A stretch of 64,000 bases of DNA. Origin: Ancistrus triradiatus. Lineage: Eukaryota > Chordata > Actinopteri > Siluriformes > Loricariidae. Position numbers and translations under genes: made by a program. The notes beneath the pieces were generated by a model. It searched no databases and had not been told where the DNA came from. It was given only the letters and a program-made list of their open reading frames with translations. The DNA is taken from NCBI GenBank assembly GCA_025084515.1, contig JAJAGP010000776.1, positions 233,437 through 297,436 on the forward strand. The letters are read 5' to 3'. This document shows positions 42,601-49,989 of the stretch, in pieces (position 1 is the stretch's first letter; every line of letters begins with the position of its first letter).

Positions 42601-45479
42601 GATATGAGAAGCTGAAGGTGATTGTAACTTGGAGGTTCTGATTTAATCAGCTTTATCACCATCTCTCTCTATTTTGCCCACCTAGCTTGCTTGCTTTTCT
42701 CTTGCGTTTTTGGTCCTCTGTCTTCTCTTATGTATATCCTCCCTTCTCGGCTGTTTTAGTTGGAAGTGTATTTTTTCTCAGCTTTCTTCATTCTGCCTTC
42801 ACCTCCCTATTAGTCTCCTTTGCAATCTGTTTCTCACATTGTGTACCATGTATGCGTTGAGACTCCAGATTCAAATGCATGTATCAGACGGACATGTGCT
42901 CTGTATTATCTGTCCAGGATTAAGCATTATGCAAGTTCTAGGCTCTAATCCATCACATAAAGCAATCTTCACGGGGAATGTTAGCGTTTTGCTTATTTGT
43001 AGGATGAAAAGAGACTAAGTGAAGTGGTGGGAATCCAAAGCAATGTGAAATGCTGGTCCTTATAGGCCAATGCAAGATCCTCCATATATTGCTCCTGGTA
43101 TAGTGAAAAGGAATGGGGGACATGGTGGTGACATTAATAGTTAGTTGATTTTCCACTTTATATTCATTTCCAGCATGCGAGTTCAGGGATGTGCAGTGGT
43201 CAAGGATGTGTCAGTGATGGCCACGTAGGGCATTGGAGTGAAACAAGTGCCTTCTCTAATAATGAGAGAATTACAGTTCATTCCAGATGCTCAGGCTGAG
43301 GTCAGAGGTATTCACATGGTGGATTTAATGCTTCCTTCAGAGTTGAGTGGGGTTGCAATTGTTAACTTAAGGGCTGTATAGTCATTGTGTGCACAAGACT
43401 AACACCATGTTGGAGCTCATGGATGGGGGACCTTTCAGACGTCTGAAGGTTTTACACTGAGCATCTCTAGAGGGGGGAAGGGAGTGAAGGTGGCGTGAAT
43501 AATCCTCTCAGTCTTGGGACTGTCATTTTCTGTCTTCACCTATTTCAGAGACACCGTCCATTAGTTCTAAGTAGAGCACAGAAGCATTTTTCATCCTTCA
43601 AGGTGCACGACGTGACACAATCCTCCTCTTAGCCATAGTATTAGATCACGACTGGCATCTCTTGCCTGCCATGGTCATTCCCATTTCTCATGCACCAAAA
43701 CTATGCAGCTGTCCATTTGGGAAGCATATATGTGAAGCTGCCTGCCACCCTAGATAAGACAGCCATATTTATTATCTCTGCTTCAAGTCATAAGAAATGA
43801 TTTATGCTGAATGGCTTTTCATTTTTACCATATTTCATGGGATGGTTTTCTTGTTTGCTTTCTGGTTTACATGTTTAGCTGATAGGGCTTTATTTCGATT
43901 AAGATAGATCACTTAAAAGCATGGTTAACACCTTTGTGCTGCGTCTTAGATCACAGTTTTGAACACATGTAAATGTTGGAAGTCTCCAACCCCTATGCTG
44001 GTGTGAGTAGGCTCACAAGCATGTACATACAAATATGCTTCGTATATTCCTCCAGTGGAGCTGCAGTTAATTGTGTGGCCTAATACAAAGCTGTTTACAC
44101 AATAACATTGTTAGTTGATTTTTATAAAATATAAATGAAAAGACTTACTGGTGCAAATTAGTTGAAATTTGAGTCAGTCATGTTCCTGTTTTCCGAGTTA
44201 CTGACCAACAGCTGGTTACAAGGTCCCAGCTCTTTGAGAAATCAACCAGTCACCATAAAAAGCCATGCGTCGACAGCAATGTACACTCCATGCTTCCAGA
44301 TATGGCTCATAATGTTGTGTTAAAAGCCTCACAGCAAGAAGGTCCTGGGTTCAGTCCCAAATGATGTGGCCTGGATCATTTCTGTGTGGAGTCTGTACGT
44401 TCTCCCTCTGTCCGTGTTGGTTTTCTCCCGGTACTCCCATTTTCCTCCCACAGTCCAAAGACATGCACTAGGTTAATTGATGATGCTAAATGCCCCCGAG
44501 TGTATATATCGAGTGATTAAATTACACTCGAGTGTATGTATCACTGTTCTCTTGTGTATCGGTCACTAAAATGGCCATTGATGCTGATAGCGATGTTAAA
44601 TAAATCCAAATAACCAGCAAAAATGGACATGCCATAGATTCGTAACTACACATTCAACCGAAACTGTATTCTGAATTTAACTTAGATTTTTCCTGGGCAA
44701 GCAATACGCAGTACGACACTCTCTCTCACTCTCCTGCTAGGAACTCAGCAGTCCGTGACATAGGGAGTCACGTGGCTGGAGTGATCAGCGCCGGGACATG
44801 TAGTGAGGAAAAGCCATGGACACGACATAATCGTTTCTGTGTTTCACTTTCAATACATTATTCAATAAATTGCATGATCAATATTTTACTATAAAATAAG
44901 CTTTATGCTAATGATTTTGTCCAATTGTAGTTAATCGAAGTGTTTTAAGCATTTTAAGCAATTGTGCACTCTCCTGTGCTGGATGAGGCAGTGCATGACA
45001 CAGGGAGTCGTGTGGTGGGAGTGATGAGTGCTGGGAAATGTAGTGAGGAAAAGCTGCGGTCACGGTTGTGTTTTAAGCATTAAGGTAGCTACACTATGAT
45101 AGGTACAGTATATATTAAACTCCCTGGTTTACATTAAATTCAACTGACGATGGATTTGTCAGAACGTATCCTCACCATAAAACGGAGACTGGCTGTATTT
45201 GAATTTCTTGTACTTGACACCAAAAAAAATCAAATATTCTGAAAAGCAGTTTTAACAAGATGCAAGTGAATATAGGAAGTGAATATAATGTTTCGTTTGT
45301 AAAATGCAAGGCAAAAGTGTGCTGCCAGTCTCTATATCCAACCGCAATTATGTGAATATGTTCTGCTTTTTTCAGACTCACACAGTGAAGACTTTGACCC
45401 AACTTCAACTAAAAGCAAATACGACTCGATGGATTTTGACAGTTTGTTGCACGAGGCCCAGTGTAGCCTGAGAAGGTAA
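7274..45479 (+). CDS. ppargc1a: PGC-1alpha, transcriptional coactivator (complete gene, 13 coding exons)
   Basis: Nuclear coactivator that docks on PPARs, ERRs, NRF-1 and MEF2 and drives mitochondrial biogenesis and oxidative metabolism (family knowledge). CDS join: 7274-7321, 9731-9910, 29973-30167, 31431-31553, 32101-32443, 34142-34187, 34381-34454, 36689-37727, 39128-39220, 39590-39710, 41430-41551, 41871-42022, 45376-45479. The total is 2640 nt, 879 aa, against about 798 in human; most of the excess is a Ser/Gln-rich stretch in exon 5 and a longer exon 8. All introns are GT-AG and every junction keeps frame. Landmarks: acidic activation domain in residues 1-141, LKKLL 142-146, LLKYL 209-213, LTPESP 306-311, TPPTTPP 339-345, DHDY 431-434, RS region about 646-675, RRM about 759-840, and a C-terminal KSKYDSMDFDSLL-type motif. 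The start is the only ATG in the conserved 5' leader. PGC-1beta and PRC are excluded by exon 1 and by the DSFGFITY RNP1. Confidence 0.97.
7322..9730 (+). other. ppargc1a: ppargc1a intron 1
   Basis: A 2.4-kb GT-AG intron. The first 150 bases are still CpG-rich. I see no exon, RNA gene or clear transposon in it; the short open frames at 7.4-8.3 kb and 8.7-9.1 kb have no recognisable protein features. Confidence 0.8.
9731..9910 (+). CDS. ppargc1a: ppargc1a exon 2, residues 17-76
   Basis: Starts CAALVGEDQPLCPDLPELDL and ends ANLFE. This is the acidic, leucine-rich activation region that recruits p300/CBP, SRC-1 and GCN5 in mammals, and it is almost unchanged from human. It is 180 nt, phase 0 at both ends, with acceptor TTTTGCAG and donor GTAAGG. 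Confidence 0.97.
12351..12380. repeat. TA microsatellite
   Basis: Fifteen TA units in intron 2. Confidence 0.95.
12430..12980 (-). mobile_element. Degenerate Tc1-like remnant
   Basis: The minus strand reads MDFPSQSPDLNT (near 12750) and LQQDND (near 12860), the hallmark end of a Tc1 DDE transposase, within sequence otherwise full of stops. Ends were not identified. Confidence 0.7.
13609..14027 (-). mobile_element. Internally deleted copy of the 16.5-18.0 kb Tc1 family
   Basis: The left part (13609-13775) matches the left end of the element at 16496; the right part (about 13785-14027) matches its transposase HTH region, with KKSTVGAIVRKWKTYKSIDN on the minus strand. About 770 bp of the DDE region is missing between them, and the outer right end is also missing. 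Confidence 0.85.
15625..15760 (+). repeat. tRNA-derived SINE, 5' part
   Basis: GTGGCCTAGAGGTGAAGG resembles a pol III box A and GGTTCAAATCTC a box B, the same head as the SINEs at 20.4-24.9 kb. The 3' part is missing. Confidence 0.75.
15920..15975. repeat. TG microsatellite
   Basis: More than 20 GT units, ending GTGTGCGCGTGTG. Confidence 0.95.
16496..18048 (-). mobile_element. Near full-length Tc1/mariner element, transposase broken
   Basis: The right end runs inward from CACTG at 18044 with an inverted CAGTGGGGCAAAAAGTATTT. The left end (16496) has lost about 15 bases of the terminal repeat. The transposase is on the minus strand: MAKTKELLKDNRKKVIDLHQ and the HTH domain (17251-17715), then WGCFSAEGTG and the FQHDND catalytic block (16872-17250) in another frame. 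A frameshift near 17255 and a second at the poly-A run near 16970 inactivate it. Confidence 0.92.
18554..18600. repeat. CA microsatellite
   Basis: About 23 CA units in intron 2. Confidence 0.95.
20015..20383. mobile_element. Non-autonomous Tc1-type copy in intron 2
   Basis: Shares CAGTGGCAAGTATTTAGTG-like, GCCAAGTTGACTCTTCTACAG and CAAATCTAATGG blocks, in the same order, with 30690-31176. It ends CCTAAGACTTTTGCAC-GTGCTGTA, a common terminus of fish Tc1 relatives. Confidence 0.65.
20415..20615 (-). repeat. tRNA-derived SINE
   Basis: In reverse it starts at a box-A-like GTGGCCTAGTGGTTAAGG and has GGTTCAAATCCCACC as box B, then CAAGG and TTGTAAGTCGCTCTGGATAA, ending ATTTAGCAGACG. It closely matches the copies at 23345 and 24700. 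Confidence 0.88.
21405..21515 (-). repeat. SINE fragment
   Basis: GTGTCTGCTAAAGGGCCCAACAGTGACAGCTTGG corresponds to a deleted, diverged copy of the same SINE family. Type and ends are approximate. Confidence 0.5.
21545..21700 (+). repeat. Diverged SINE copy
   Basis: GGTGGTTCAGAAGTAATCAG followed by CAATTCTTGGGTCCTTGGTCAAGGCCCC gives the head and middle of a related tRNA-derived SINE. Confidence 0.45.
21728..21945 (-). repeat. L2-type retroelement 3' tail
   Basis: TCAAGTCAAGTC, then TATTTATATAGCGC, ACAATGGAGCATTGTCTCAA and a conserved block down to CCCTTTGGG-like sequence. It is a close reverse copy of 59520-59757. The family assignment to L2-like LINEs, or SINEs using their tail, is inference. 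Confidence 0.6.
23345..23515 (+). repeat. tRNA-derived SINE
   Basis: GTGGGCTAGTGGTTAAGG (box A) and GGTTCAAATCCCACC (box B), with the tail AAGGGCGTCTGCTAAATGAC. Confidence 0.88.
24352..24385. repeat. GA microsatellite
   Basis: GA/GGGA run in intron 2. Confidence 0.9.
24700..24910 (-). repeat. tRNA-derived SINE
   Basis: Nearly identical to the copy at 20415-20615, with a short duplicated TTTACA run at its tail (24706-24727), as expected for a SINE 3' end. Confidence 0.88.
29973..30167 (+). CDS. ppargc1a: ppargc1a exon 3, residues 77-141
   Basis: Starts KIDEENEANLLAVLTETLDS and ends EPEEPSL. It completes the activation domain; LLAVL and the acidic VDEDGLPSFEAL core are present. It is 195 nt, phase 0 at both ends, with donor TTG|GTAAGG. 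The middle (NASDQSCPSTPDGSPST) is Ser/Thr/Pro-rich and diverges from human. Confidence 0.97.
30168..31430 (+). other. ppargc1a: ppargc1a intron 3
   Basis: A 1.26-kb intron. Its second half (about 30690-31176) is a degenerate non-autonomous Tc1-type element, listed separately. The rest is without recognisable features. Confidence 0.85.
30690..31176. mobile_element. Non-autonomous Tc1-type copy in intron 3
   Basis: Same family as 20015-20383. It is longer and still carries an AGATCAGTGGAAAAGAG stretch that looks like the decayed W-SDE region of a Tc1 transposase. It ends CCTAAGACATTTGCACAGCATAGTA. Confidence 0.65.
31431..31553 (+). CDS. ppargc1a: ppargc1a exon 4, residues 142-182 (LxxLL box)
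   Basis: Starts LKKLLLAPPNSQLSYN, giving the nuclear-receptor box LKKLL (142-146) that contacts the AF-2 groove of ERRalpha, PPARs and others. It is 123 nt, phase 0, acceptor TTTACAG, donor AAG|GTATCA. The segment that in mouse reads RIRT around the AMPK site Thr177 reads RIRPST here. Confidence 0.96.
31554..32100 (+). other. ppargc1a: ppargc1a intron 4
   Basis: A 547-nt intron ending in a strong pyrimidine tract and TTTAG. No other feature is visible. Confidence 0.85.
32101..32443 (+). CDS. ppargc1a: ppargc1a exon 5 (short form), residues 183-297, Ser/Gln-rich
   Basis: Starts TENPWNNKQRGVCPQP and contains RRPCTELLKYLT, the conserved LLKYL box (209-213). A low-complexity stretch follows: a serine tract from about 32282 to 32370, then KKKPTSASQSSQ and a glutamine run coded by CAG/CAA repeats (about 32402-32424). 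The donor CAGAGAG|GTGAGAG leaves one base (phase 1), which joins exon 6 to give ...QAQR-AKPTTL, matching the human QAKPTTL junction. Ser/Gln insertions in this NRF-1-binding region have been reported for ray-finned fish PGC-1alpha. Confidence 0.93.
32444..33271 (+). CDS. ppargc1a: Candidate long-form extension of ppargc1a exon 5 (276 codons)
   Basis: The exon 5 frame runs past the short donor without a stop until 33379-33381. If the donor TTAG|GTAATC at 33271/33272 is used, the extension keeps phase 1 and joins exon 6 as ...PPPL-AKPTTL, giving a protein of about 1155 residues. Features inside: RFIRYMHSYSLPPRE (32629-32673), very like the PGC-1beta segment around IRYMHTYCLPQRK as remembered; a basic ITIRKRRQEQ patch; LCKLL, a full LxxLL motif (32797-32811); a WDW block; the acidic-aromatic LDLENWFMQLEQA; and Ser-Pro-rich sequence. 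Beyond 33272 the translation turns Cys/Leu/Phe-rich and unlike a coactivator. Phase-compatible donors also exist at 33082/33083 and 33121/33122. It could instead be a decaying ancestral exon no longer used. Confidence 0.6.
33272..34141 (+). other. ppargc1a: ppargc1a intron 5 (part intronic in all forms)
   Basis: Intronic whichever exon 5 donor is used. It has a pyrimidine-rich tract ending in CCCAG at 33336 that resembles a splice acceptor, and a short GT microsatellite at about 33755-33771. The exon 6 acceptor is TTCTGCAG. No other feature is visible. Confidence 0.8.
34142..34187 (+). CDS. ppargc1a: ppargc1a exon 6, residues 297-312
   Basis: A 46-nt micro-exon encoding AKPTTLPLPLTPESP. Thr307 and Ser310 match the p38 MAPK sites Thr262/Ser265 of the mammalian protein, which relieve repression. 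It starts with two bases completing Ala297 and ends with two bases (AA) that are completed by exon 7 to Asn312. The donor is GTAAGT. Confidence 0.95.
34188..34380 (+). other. ppargc1a: ppargc1a intron 6 (short, potential NT-PGC-1alpha switch)
   Basis: Only 193 nt. If it is retained, the frame reads ...SP-K-stop at once, because the donor GTAAGT supplies the TAA. Upstream acceptor-like AGs at 34291-34292 and 34310-34311 would add a few residues and then a stop. The AG at 34358-34359 would add seven residues in frame. In mammals an alternative acceptor in this intron makes the truncated NT-PGC-1alpha. Confidence 0.7.
34381..34454 (+). CDS. ppargc1a: ppargc1a exon 7, residues 312-337
   Basis: Encodes DHKGSPFENKTIERTLSVEI, then SGTP and the split Gly337. 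ENKTIERTLSVE is the most conserved block shared by PGC-1alpha and PGC-1beta. It is 74 nt, entering in phase 2 and leaving in phase 1, with donor CCAG|GTAGGC. Confidence 0.96.
34455..36688 (+). other. ppargc1a: ppargc1a intron 7
   Basis: 2.2 kb. No transposon or RNA gene was recognised. The 35.3-35.8 kb part is relatively high-complexity and repeat-free, so it would be a natural place to look for conserved non-coding sequence, but the sequence alone does not prove any. Confidence 0.8.
36689..37727 (+). CDS. ppargc1a: ppargc1a exon 8 (large exon), residues 337-683
   Basis: 1039 nt. In order: LTPPTTPPHKASQENPF (a Cdc4-type phosphodegron in mammals), Lys/Ser-rich TSKKAKLSN, ELYAQLSKAS, KRPTPRVFGDHDYCQ with the HCF-1-binding DHDY (431-434), a Ser/Thr-rich linker, QEIRDELNKHFGNPQ (about 535-549, conserved), an acidic stretch ESDSGDENYYPFEAYMD, and the RS region SRSRSRSRSSSHHRYRS (about 646-664). 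It enters in phase 1 and ends in phase 2: the last two bases TG pair with the first G of exon 9 as Trp683. Shifting the donor 4 nt to 37732 would create a TAG, so 37728 is the donor. The linker between DHDY and ELNKHFG diverges strongly from mammals. Confidence 0.95.
37728..39127 (+). other. ppargc1a: ppargc1a intron 8
   Basis: 1.4 kb with no recognisable exon. At 38.57-39.06 kb the composition is more GC/CpG-rich than the rest and looks like an unclassified dispersed element, but I could not define ends or duplicated target sites. Confidence 0.7.
39128..39220 (+). CDS. ppargc1a: ppargc1a exon 9, residues 683-714
   Basis: Encodes CHRTAHNSTFKSRTLRSPHS then QSRSVLGQRP and the split Arg714. It aligns with human RHRTHRNSPLYVRSRSRSPY in the RS region, with weaker RS periodicity and without the tyrosine cluster. 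The two other frames lack this similarity, and phases 2/2 fit both neighbours. Confidence 0.9.
39221..39589 (+). other. ppargc1a: ppargc1a intron 9
   Basis: 369 nt, AT-rich, with no features beyond the splice signals (donor GTAAAT, acceptor TTCATAG). Confidence 0.85.
39590..39710 (+). CDS. ppargc1a: ppargc1a exon 10, residues 714-754
   Basis: Starts YDSYEEYQHEQQKRQEY and ends RERQRNRAI. This is the charged, helical Arg/Glu-rich stretch before the RRM, clearly homologous to human YDSYEEYQHERLKREEY. 121 nt, enters in phase 2 and leaves in phase 0. Confidence 0.96.
39711..41429 (+). other. ppargc1a: ppargc1a intron 10
   Basis: 1.7 kb with a GTGCGT donor and a GACCAG acceptor. I see no repeat or other gene in it. 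Confidence 0.85.
41430..41551 (+). CDS. ppargc1a: ppargc1a exon 11, residues 755-795 (RRM, first half)
   Basis: Encodes EERRVLYVGRLRADSTRSEL, then KRRFEVFGEIEECAINFRHD. VLYVGR is the RNP2 motif and FEVFGEIEEC is the family signature. The RRM couples the coactivator to RNA processing. It ends in phase 2. Confidence 0.97.
41552..41870 (+). other. ppargc1a: ppargc1a intron 11
   Basis: 319 nt with a short TA run near 41805. Splice signals are GTAAGA and TAATACAG. Nothing else is seen. Confidence 0.85.
41871..42022 (+). CDS. ppargc1a: ppargc1a exon 12, residues 795-846 (RRM, second half)
   Basis: Encodes DSFGFITYRYTCDASAALEN, including RNP1 (SFGFITY), then GHTLRKPNEPQFELCF and QFCKSNYTDL. It ends in phase 1 with donor GTAAGT. 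The changes from human are conservative. Confidence 0.97.
44320..44510 (+). repeat. Dispersed fish repeat in intron 12
   Basis: Contains GGTCCTGGGTTCAGTCCC, TGTGTGGAGTCTGTACGTTC, CTCCCACAGTCCAAAGACATG and TTAATTGATGATGCTAAATG. The same blocks appear at 49390-49700 and, in reverse, at 57190-57450. Confidence 0.65.
44727..45066. repeat. Duplicated 100-bp block in intron 12
   Basis: 44727-44826 and 44967-45066 are similar, same-orientation copies sharing CACTCTCCTG, CAGGGAGTC/TAGGGAGTC and ATGTAGTGAGGAAAAGC. Confidence 0.65.
45376..45479 (+). CDS. ppargc1a: ppargc1a exon 13 (coding part), residues 846-879 and stop
   Basis: Encodes SHSEDFDPTSTKSKYDSMDF, then DSLLHEAQCSLRR and TAA (45477-45479). 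KSKYDSMDFDSLL is the C-terminal motif that in mammals binds the cap-binding protein CBP80. The ending LRR is identical to human. Confidence 0.97.
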
Positions 45480-48095
45480 CAAGCTCCACCGTACCTGCTC
45501 TCTACAAAGGAAGGGATTTGTGATACCTCATTGTCTGAAAATGAGACTACTACACAATTTACACTCAATATAAAGAGGGAAAAATGCATATATATGTGTA
45601 TATATAGGAAGATATATATATGTATATCTAAAAGCAAAGTTTACATGAACATAGCTGCTGCAAAGACTTTTCCTGTGGGGATAGCCAATGAACCTTTAGA
45701 GGAGTGCACCAGTGTGCGTGTGCTGTGCTGCTGTATAAGACAGTGATCTCCACATGATTTCTCTTCATGCACTGCTCCAATCTCAGCGCTTTGAGGCATG
45801 AAAAAGTGCAGCCTGTTCAGTTGTTTTCGGTTTTATTTTTACTTTATTTTTTTTTTTTTTTAATTTAACTTGGCGTTTGGATGTGGTGTTACAACATTGT
45901 TAAGAGTATGGGAATAAGATCTTGTTCAATATAATACTGTCTACATTTGGGGGGAAATAATGTAGTCAGACATTTACAGATGGAATATTTTTTATTTTGT
46001 GTACATATCAAGGCAAAGTTCTTTATTTGTTACAGCTATGCACTGTAAAACGCAGCCTTTATAAGATGGATATTTCCTTACTGAGAATGTCGATCTGTAG
46101 TCATTACAGTGACACATAACCAACATGGTGGTGGTTATGTGATATGATATGATTGTAAAACTGTCTGTGGATATTGGGTGCTCTTGGGGAGGAGCATGTG
46201 AACAGATTTTTTAAAAGACTTTTGTTTTAAAATGTCATTTGTAATGTATAGTTTCATCTTTTTGCTTCCTCAGTGTTTTCCTTACATGATCTATGTATGA
46301 TACATTTGAATATTTTTATGTCCATATCTGCGTAAAAAAACAATAAGATTTTTTCTGACAGAAATGATAGCTTTTAATCAATTTTTTGTGCGCACTAATA
46401 ATTTTTATTATTGCTGTTTTGATAATTCACTTTTACTAATATATGATTGCTGTTCAGAGACAGATATAGTCATTTTTTTCCATGGAGAAATGTATTTATT
46501 TCAGTATTTTGATCAAGATATTTATGGTTGACATCTGATATGATGCACCTTACAGATTTTTTGCTATTTATATTGTTATTTGATTTATTTAACATTTATT
46601 GAGAAAGATGCACAAGTTCTGCAGAACTATCAGTTTCTCTGCCTTTCAAAAACAAACCCAGTTCTTATGATTAACAGTTGGTACATAACGAACTTTTCTA
46701 CTCCACAGTGCAAAGGTTTTCAGGTGGTTTGCAGCCATATAGCTGACCTTCAGGCCCATTTTTCTTTTCTAAAGCACATAAAGCAATAAACTAATTTTGC
46801 AGGTATTTTATCATACCATGTCGAATCTGTCTCATTGCTCCTCACATGCTTGATTATGTGAATGCCAAACTAAAGTTTACAGTTTCCTTTCCAGACTTTT
46901 TTAAAATATATTTACTCGATGTAAAAAGAAATATATCTATATATAGATATATATAATGTTAATCTTCACAGTATCAACAACAATGATAAAAATGAATAGT
47001 AATAATGAAAACATATATAAAAGGTTAAAAATAAAAAAGCAATAAATTATTTTTTTGGAAATTGTCTTTTAGCTCATGCAGTTGTAGTTTCATCTGATTG
47101 TTACCCAGACTCTGTCCAAACATGGGGAATTCATTCCATCATTACACCACACCCGAGTATGTACTGTGTATTATGCTGAGAAAAGATGTGCAAATTCTTG
47201 GATGGGAGTGGAAAAAAAAAAATCATATTACCACTGATGTACGGGTAAATTTTACGACTATAGCACTGCTGCTCTGCTTCAATTAAACTATTCACATCTG
47301 TAGTAAAGATTACAGCTTGAATGACAAGAGGTTTTGTTTTTATGTCAGCCTTTAGAAACAACATCAGAGAACAATTTAACCACAGTCCCATCTAGATATC
47401 ACTCTACCTTCCTAGTGACACTTAAGGTAACCTTGCAGTTTCTAGTTCAGTTAATGTCTAGCTTCTTTTCAAAGGAGCCCGGTGTGTTTTGTATTGAGCT
47501 CAACAGATCACATAACTTTTTTGAAGTCTGACTGTGTAGATGAGACTGCATCTACAAAAAGAGGCAATATCAGAGAGGGTGAAAAAGAAAACCCTTCTTT
47601 GTCCTGTCTGTAGTGTTTTCTAATTGTACAGAGCTTGGGTAATGGTGTCATGTCTCATTTGATATGTGGCTTTAATCATTGTGATATAACAAAAAAAAAA
47701 AATGCTTTGTAAATCGCTGAAGTAGCAATATATTACAATCCCCAGTGGGTTTTTTTTGAGTGTGTGGAAAAGTTTTTATCCATGTGAACTAAGGGATTTA
47801 CCCATTACTGTAAAAACCTGTTTGTGAATAATTCTGTTGATTTCGAAAGGACAAGATGTTTGTGTGTGTGTACATATGAATGCAAGTGTATGTGAGTTGT
47901 TATAATGATTACATTCTGGCTGAGGGGGGAGGGTTAGTTGTTACATTTCTTTTTTGTCCCCTATCCGTGTTGCCTTCTGCTGAGTCCTTACAAATGCCTT
48001 TGTGGTTTGACCTGTTGTACGATTTTGTTGTGAATTTTATTTTTATGTGCAATTCCCATCAGTCTCACCATGCCAATAAAGGGAAACGTGATTTT
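45480..48095 (+). other. ppargc1a: ppargc1a 3' UTR (end estimated)
   Basis: AT-rich sequence with several ATTTA pentamers (for example 46.48-46.61 kb), short TATA runs and a poly-T tract near 45850. Three AATAAA signals are visible at 46785-46790, 47041-47046 and 48075-48080, so 3' UTRs of roughly 1.3, 1.6 and 2.6 kb are possible. The last is followed by T-rich sequence and is the best candidate for the main end. Confidence 0.6.
48075..48080 (+). terminator. ppargc1a: Poly(A) signal AATAAA, probable distal ppargc1a end
   Basis: Exact AATAAA followed within about 20 nt by a T-rich run of the kind found downstream of cleavage sites. AATAAA at 46785 and 47041 are proximal alternatives. Confidence 0.5.
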
Positions 48096-49390
48096 TCCGT
48101 TTTTTTCCTTCCTTCCTTTATTTATTTGAGGTATGCTTGACTGATGAAAGCCCCCCAAAAAATCATTCCCCAAGGAACAGCCATGTTTGACTAATCTACT
48201 CTGGTTCAGTAATATGTGGTAGCAGATTTACAACAGCAGTTTGTTTCACAGATTTAAGAACATGTGGAGAATTTCATATTGTAATCTTGCATCGGTGTTG
48301 AATTCTCCCCATTATCTCTATTAGCAGTGGAATATTGCGCTCTTGTGGATGACTCACTTGCAGTGTCAGTTATTTTTGGCTGAGATTTATATTTTTGCCA
48401 ACTCTGCAAGAACCTGGATAATGAATGATAATAATCCTGCAGTGTCTGTTTCCTAACATATATAAATTGTTCTGCCAGGGATTGCGTAAGAATTAAAACA
48501 AAATCAAAATCTATGTTTTTTTGTATTCAGACGCTATATCTTATAGCATATCTGTCTAATTGAAATGGTCTGCTGGGCTATTATCATTCAGTCCGTAAAC
48601 GGGTCCGCCAGTGACAGCGGGTAACCTTTTCTTTGCTTTGAGAAATATGGTGGGAATAAGGCATTAAATTTTAAAGCAGAGGAATCCAATTGTATTTTTT
48701 TTTTTCATCAAAAATACAGTTTAGCCCCAGAGAAGAGAGACGTTTCTTTCATTTTGGTTGGGCAACATACACAGGCGGGAGATCTCCCTCAGCATGCCCT
48801 TTTCCACATAATGGAAATGGAAACTGAAGAACTCCACTTTTCTGAAATCTTACTGGCTGATAATGGGTCTTTCAGCATCTGACAGTCCACCCCGTAGTAA
48901 ATGGCCAGGCAGCATTTATGTGTTTGTTTGAACCAATCGGGTTCAAAAACAGATGTAGTCGTGACGGTGAGGCTTCAACACAGCACGACAGCAAATCAAG
49001 ACCATGAATGGAGATGTTTGAGCATTTGATGGATACTTATGAGCCACTCACTCAAGAGTATCCATTCTGTTTTGAGGATAGTTGATTATCTTAATCATTT
49101 ACCAGTATCACCATGAAGGATGTGTTGAAGTAGTCTGCTACTCCCATAAACCTATCTACTATATATATATATATGTGTGTTCCTTGGTTGATGATTCTCT
49201 GCCTTTGTTCATTGCAGTATAAAATTTGTCATTTTCTTTGACATACGGGACACGTACATATTTGTTAAATTTAGTCAGGACACCGGGACATTGACTGAAA
49301 TGCGGGATTGTCCTGGGAAAACTGGGATGTCTGGTCACCCTAACTATAGAGTTACCTTGAAAGTCCCTGATAAGGACAGCGGAGATGCAA
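48096..49390. other. Intergenic, nothing recognised
   Basis: No gene or defined repeat apart from a TA/TG run near 49160 and a poly-T near 48690. Confidence 0.65.
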
Positions 49391-49700
49391 AAATTGTGAG
49401 AAGACAGTGCTCCTGAGACCCAGGTTCAAGACCCGGACTGACTTGGATGATCTCTCTCTGTCTGTGTGGGTTTTCTCTGGGTACTGTAGTTTCCGCCCAC
49501 ATTCCAAAGACGTGTTTAGATCACACGGCATCTCGAAAGTGTTTCATTTTGAGAGAGAGTGTGTGTGTATGTGTGTGCATATACCCTGTGATAGACTGGC
49601 ACCCTGTGCAGGGGGTGATACTTGCTGTGCTGTATGTGGGAACCACCCTGCCCACCTTGACTCTGATTTGGCTTAAGCAGGTATGGACAGTGAGTGAGTG
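49390..49700 (+). repeat. Dispersed fish repeat
   Basis: Contains GGTTCAAGACCCGG, TGTGTGGGTTTTCTCTGGGT, CATTCCAAAGACGTG and GATAGACTGGCACCCTGTGC, ending in GTGAGTGAGTGAG. Same family as 44320 and 57190. Confidence 0.65.
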
Positions 49701-49989
49701 AGTAAGTGGTACTTCAATGTTCTGTTGAGTAATTGGACATTGGCTTCACTGTCCTAATAAGAATTGTGTTTGTGGGTACTGTGTGATATAAAAACACAAT
49801 TAACCTTCATCATTTGTGCTTTCACCTATGAGAAGGACAATGGTTAGTTCTAAACAAGAATGACTCTGTAGGGTAATAAGGTCATACACATTGCTAAATT
49901 AAGCTTGAAGGTAATCATTTATTTGCTGTTTAAGTGTGCTGTTTGCAGGGCCACAATACATCTACTAAAGCCATTCCTGCATAACTGAC

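Larger units (their letters stand above)
42023..45375 (+). other. ppargc1a: ppargc1a intron 12
   Basis: 3.35 kb. It holds a dispersed repeat at about 44320-44510 and a duplicated 100-bp block (44727-44826 and 44967-45066). The rest, including 42.0-44.3 kb, shows nothing I recognise. Confidence 0.8.
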
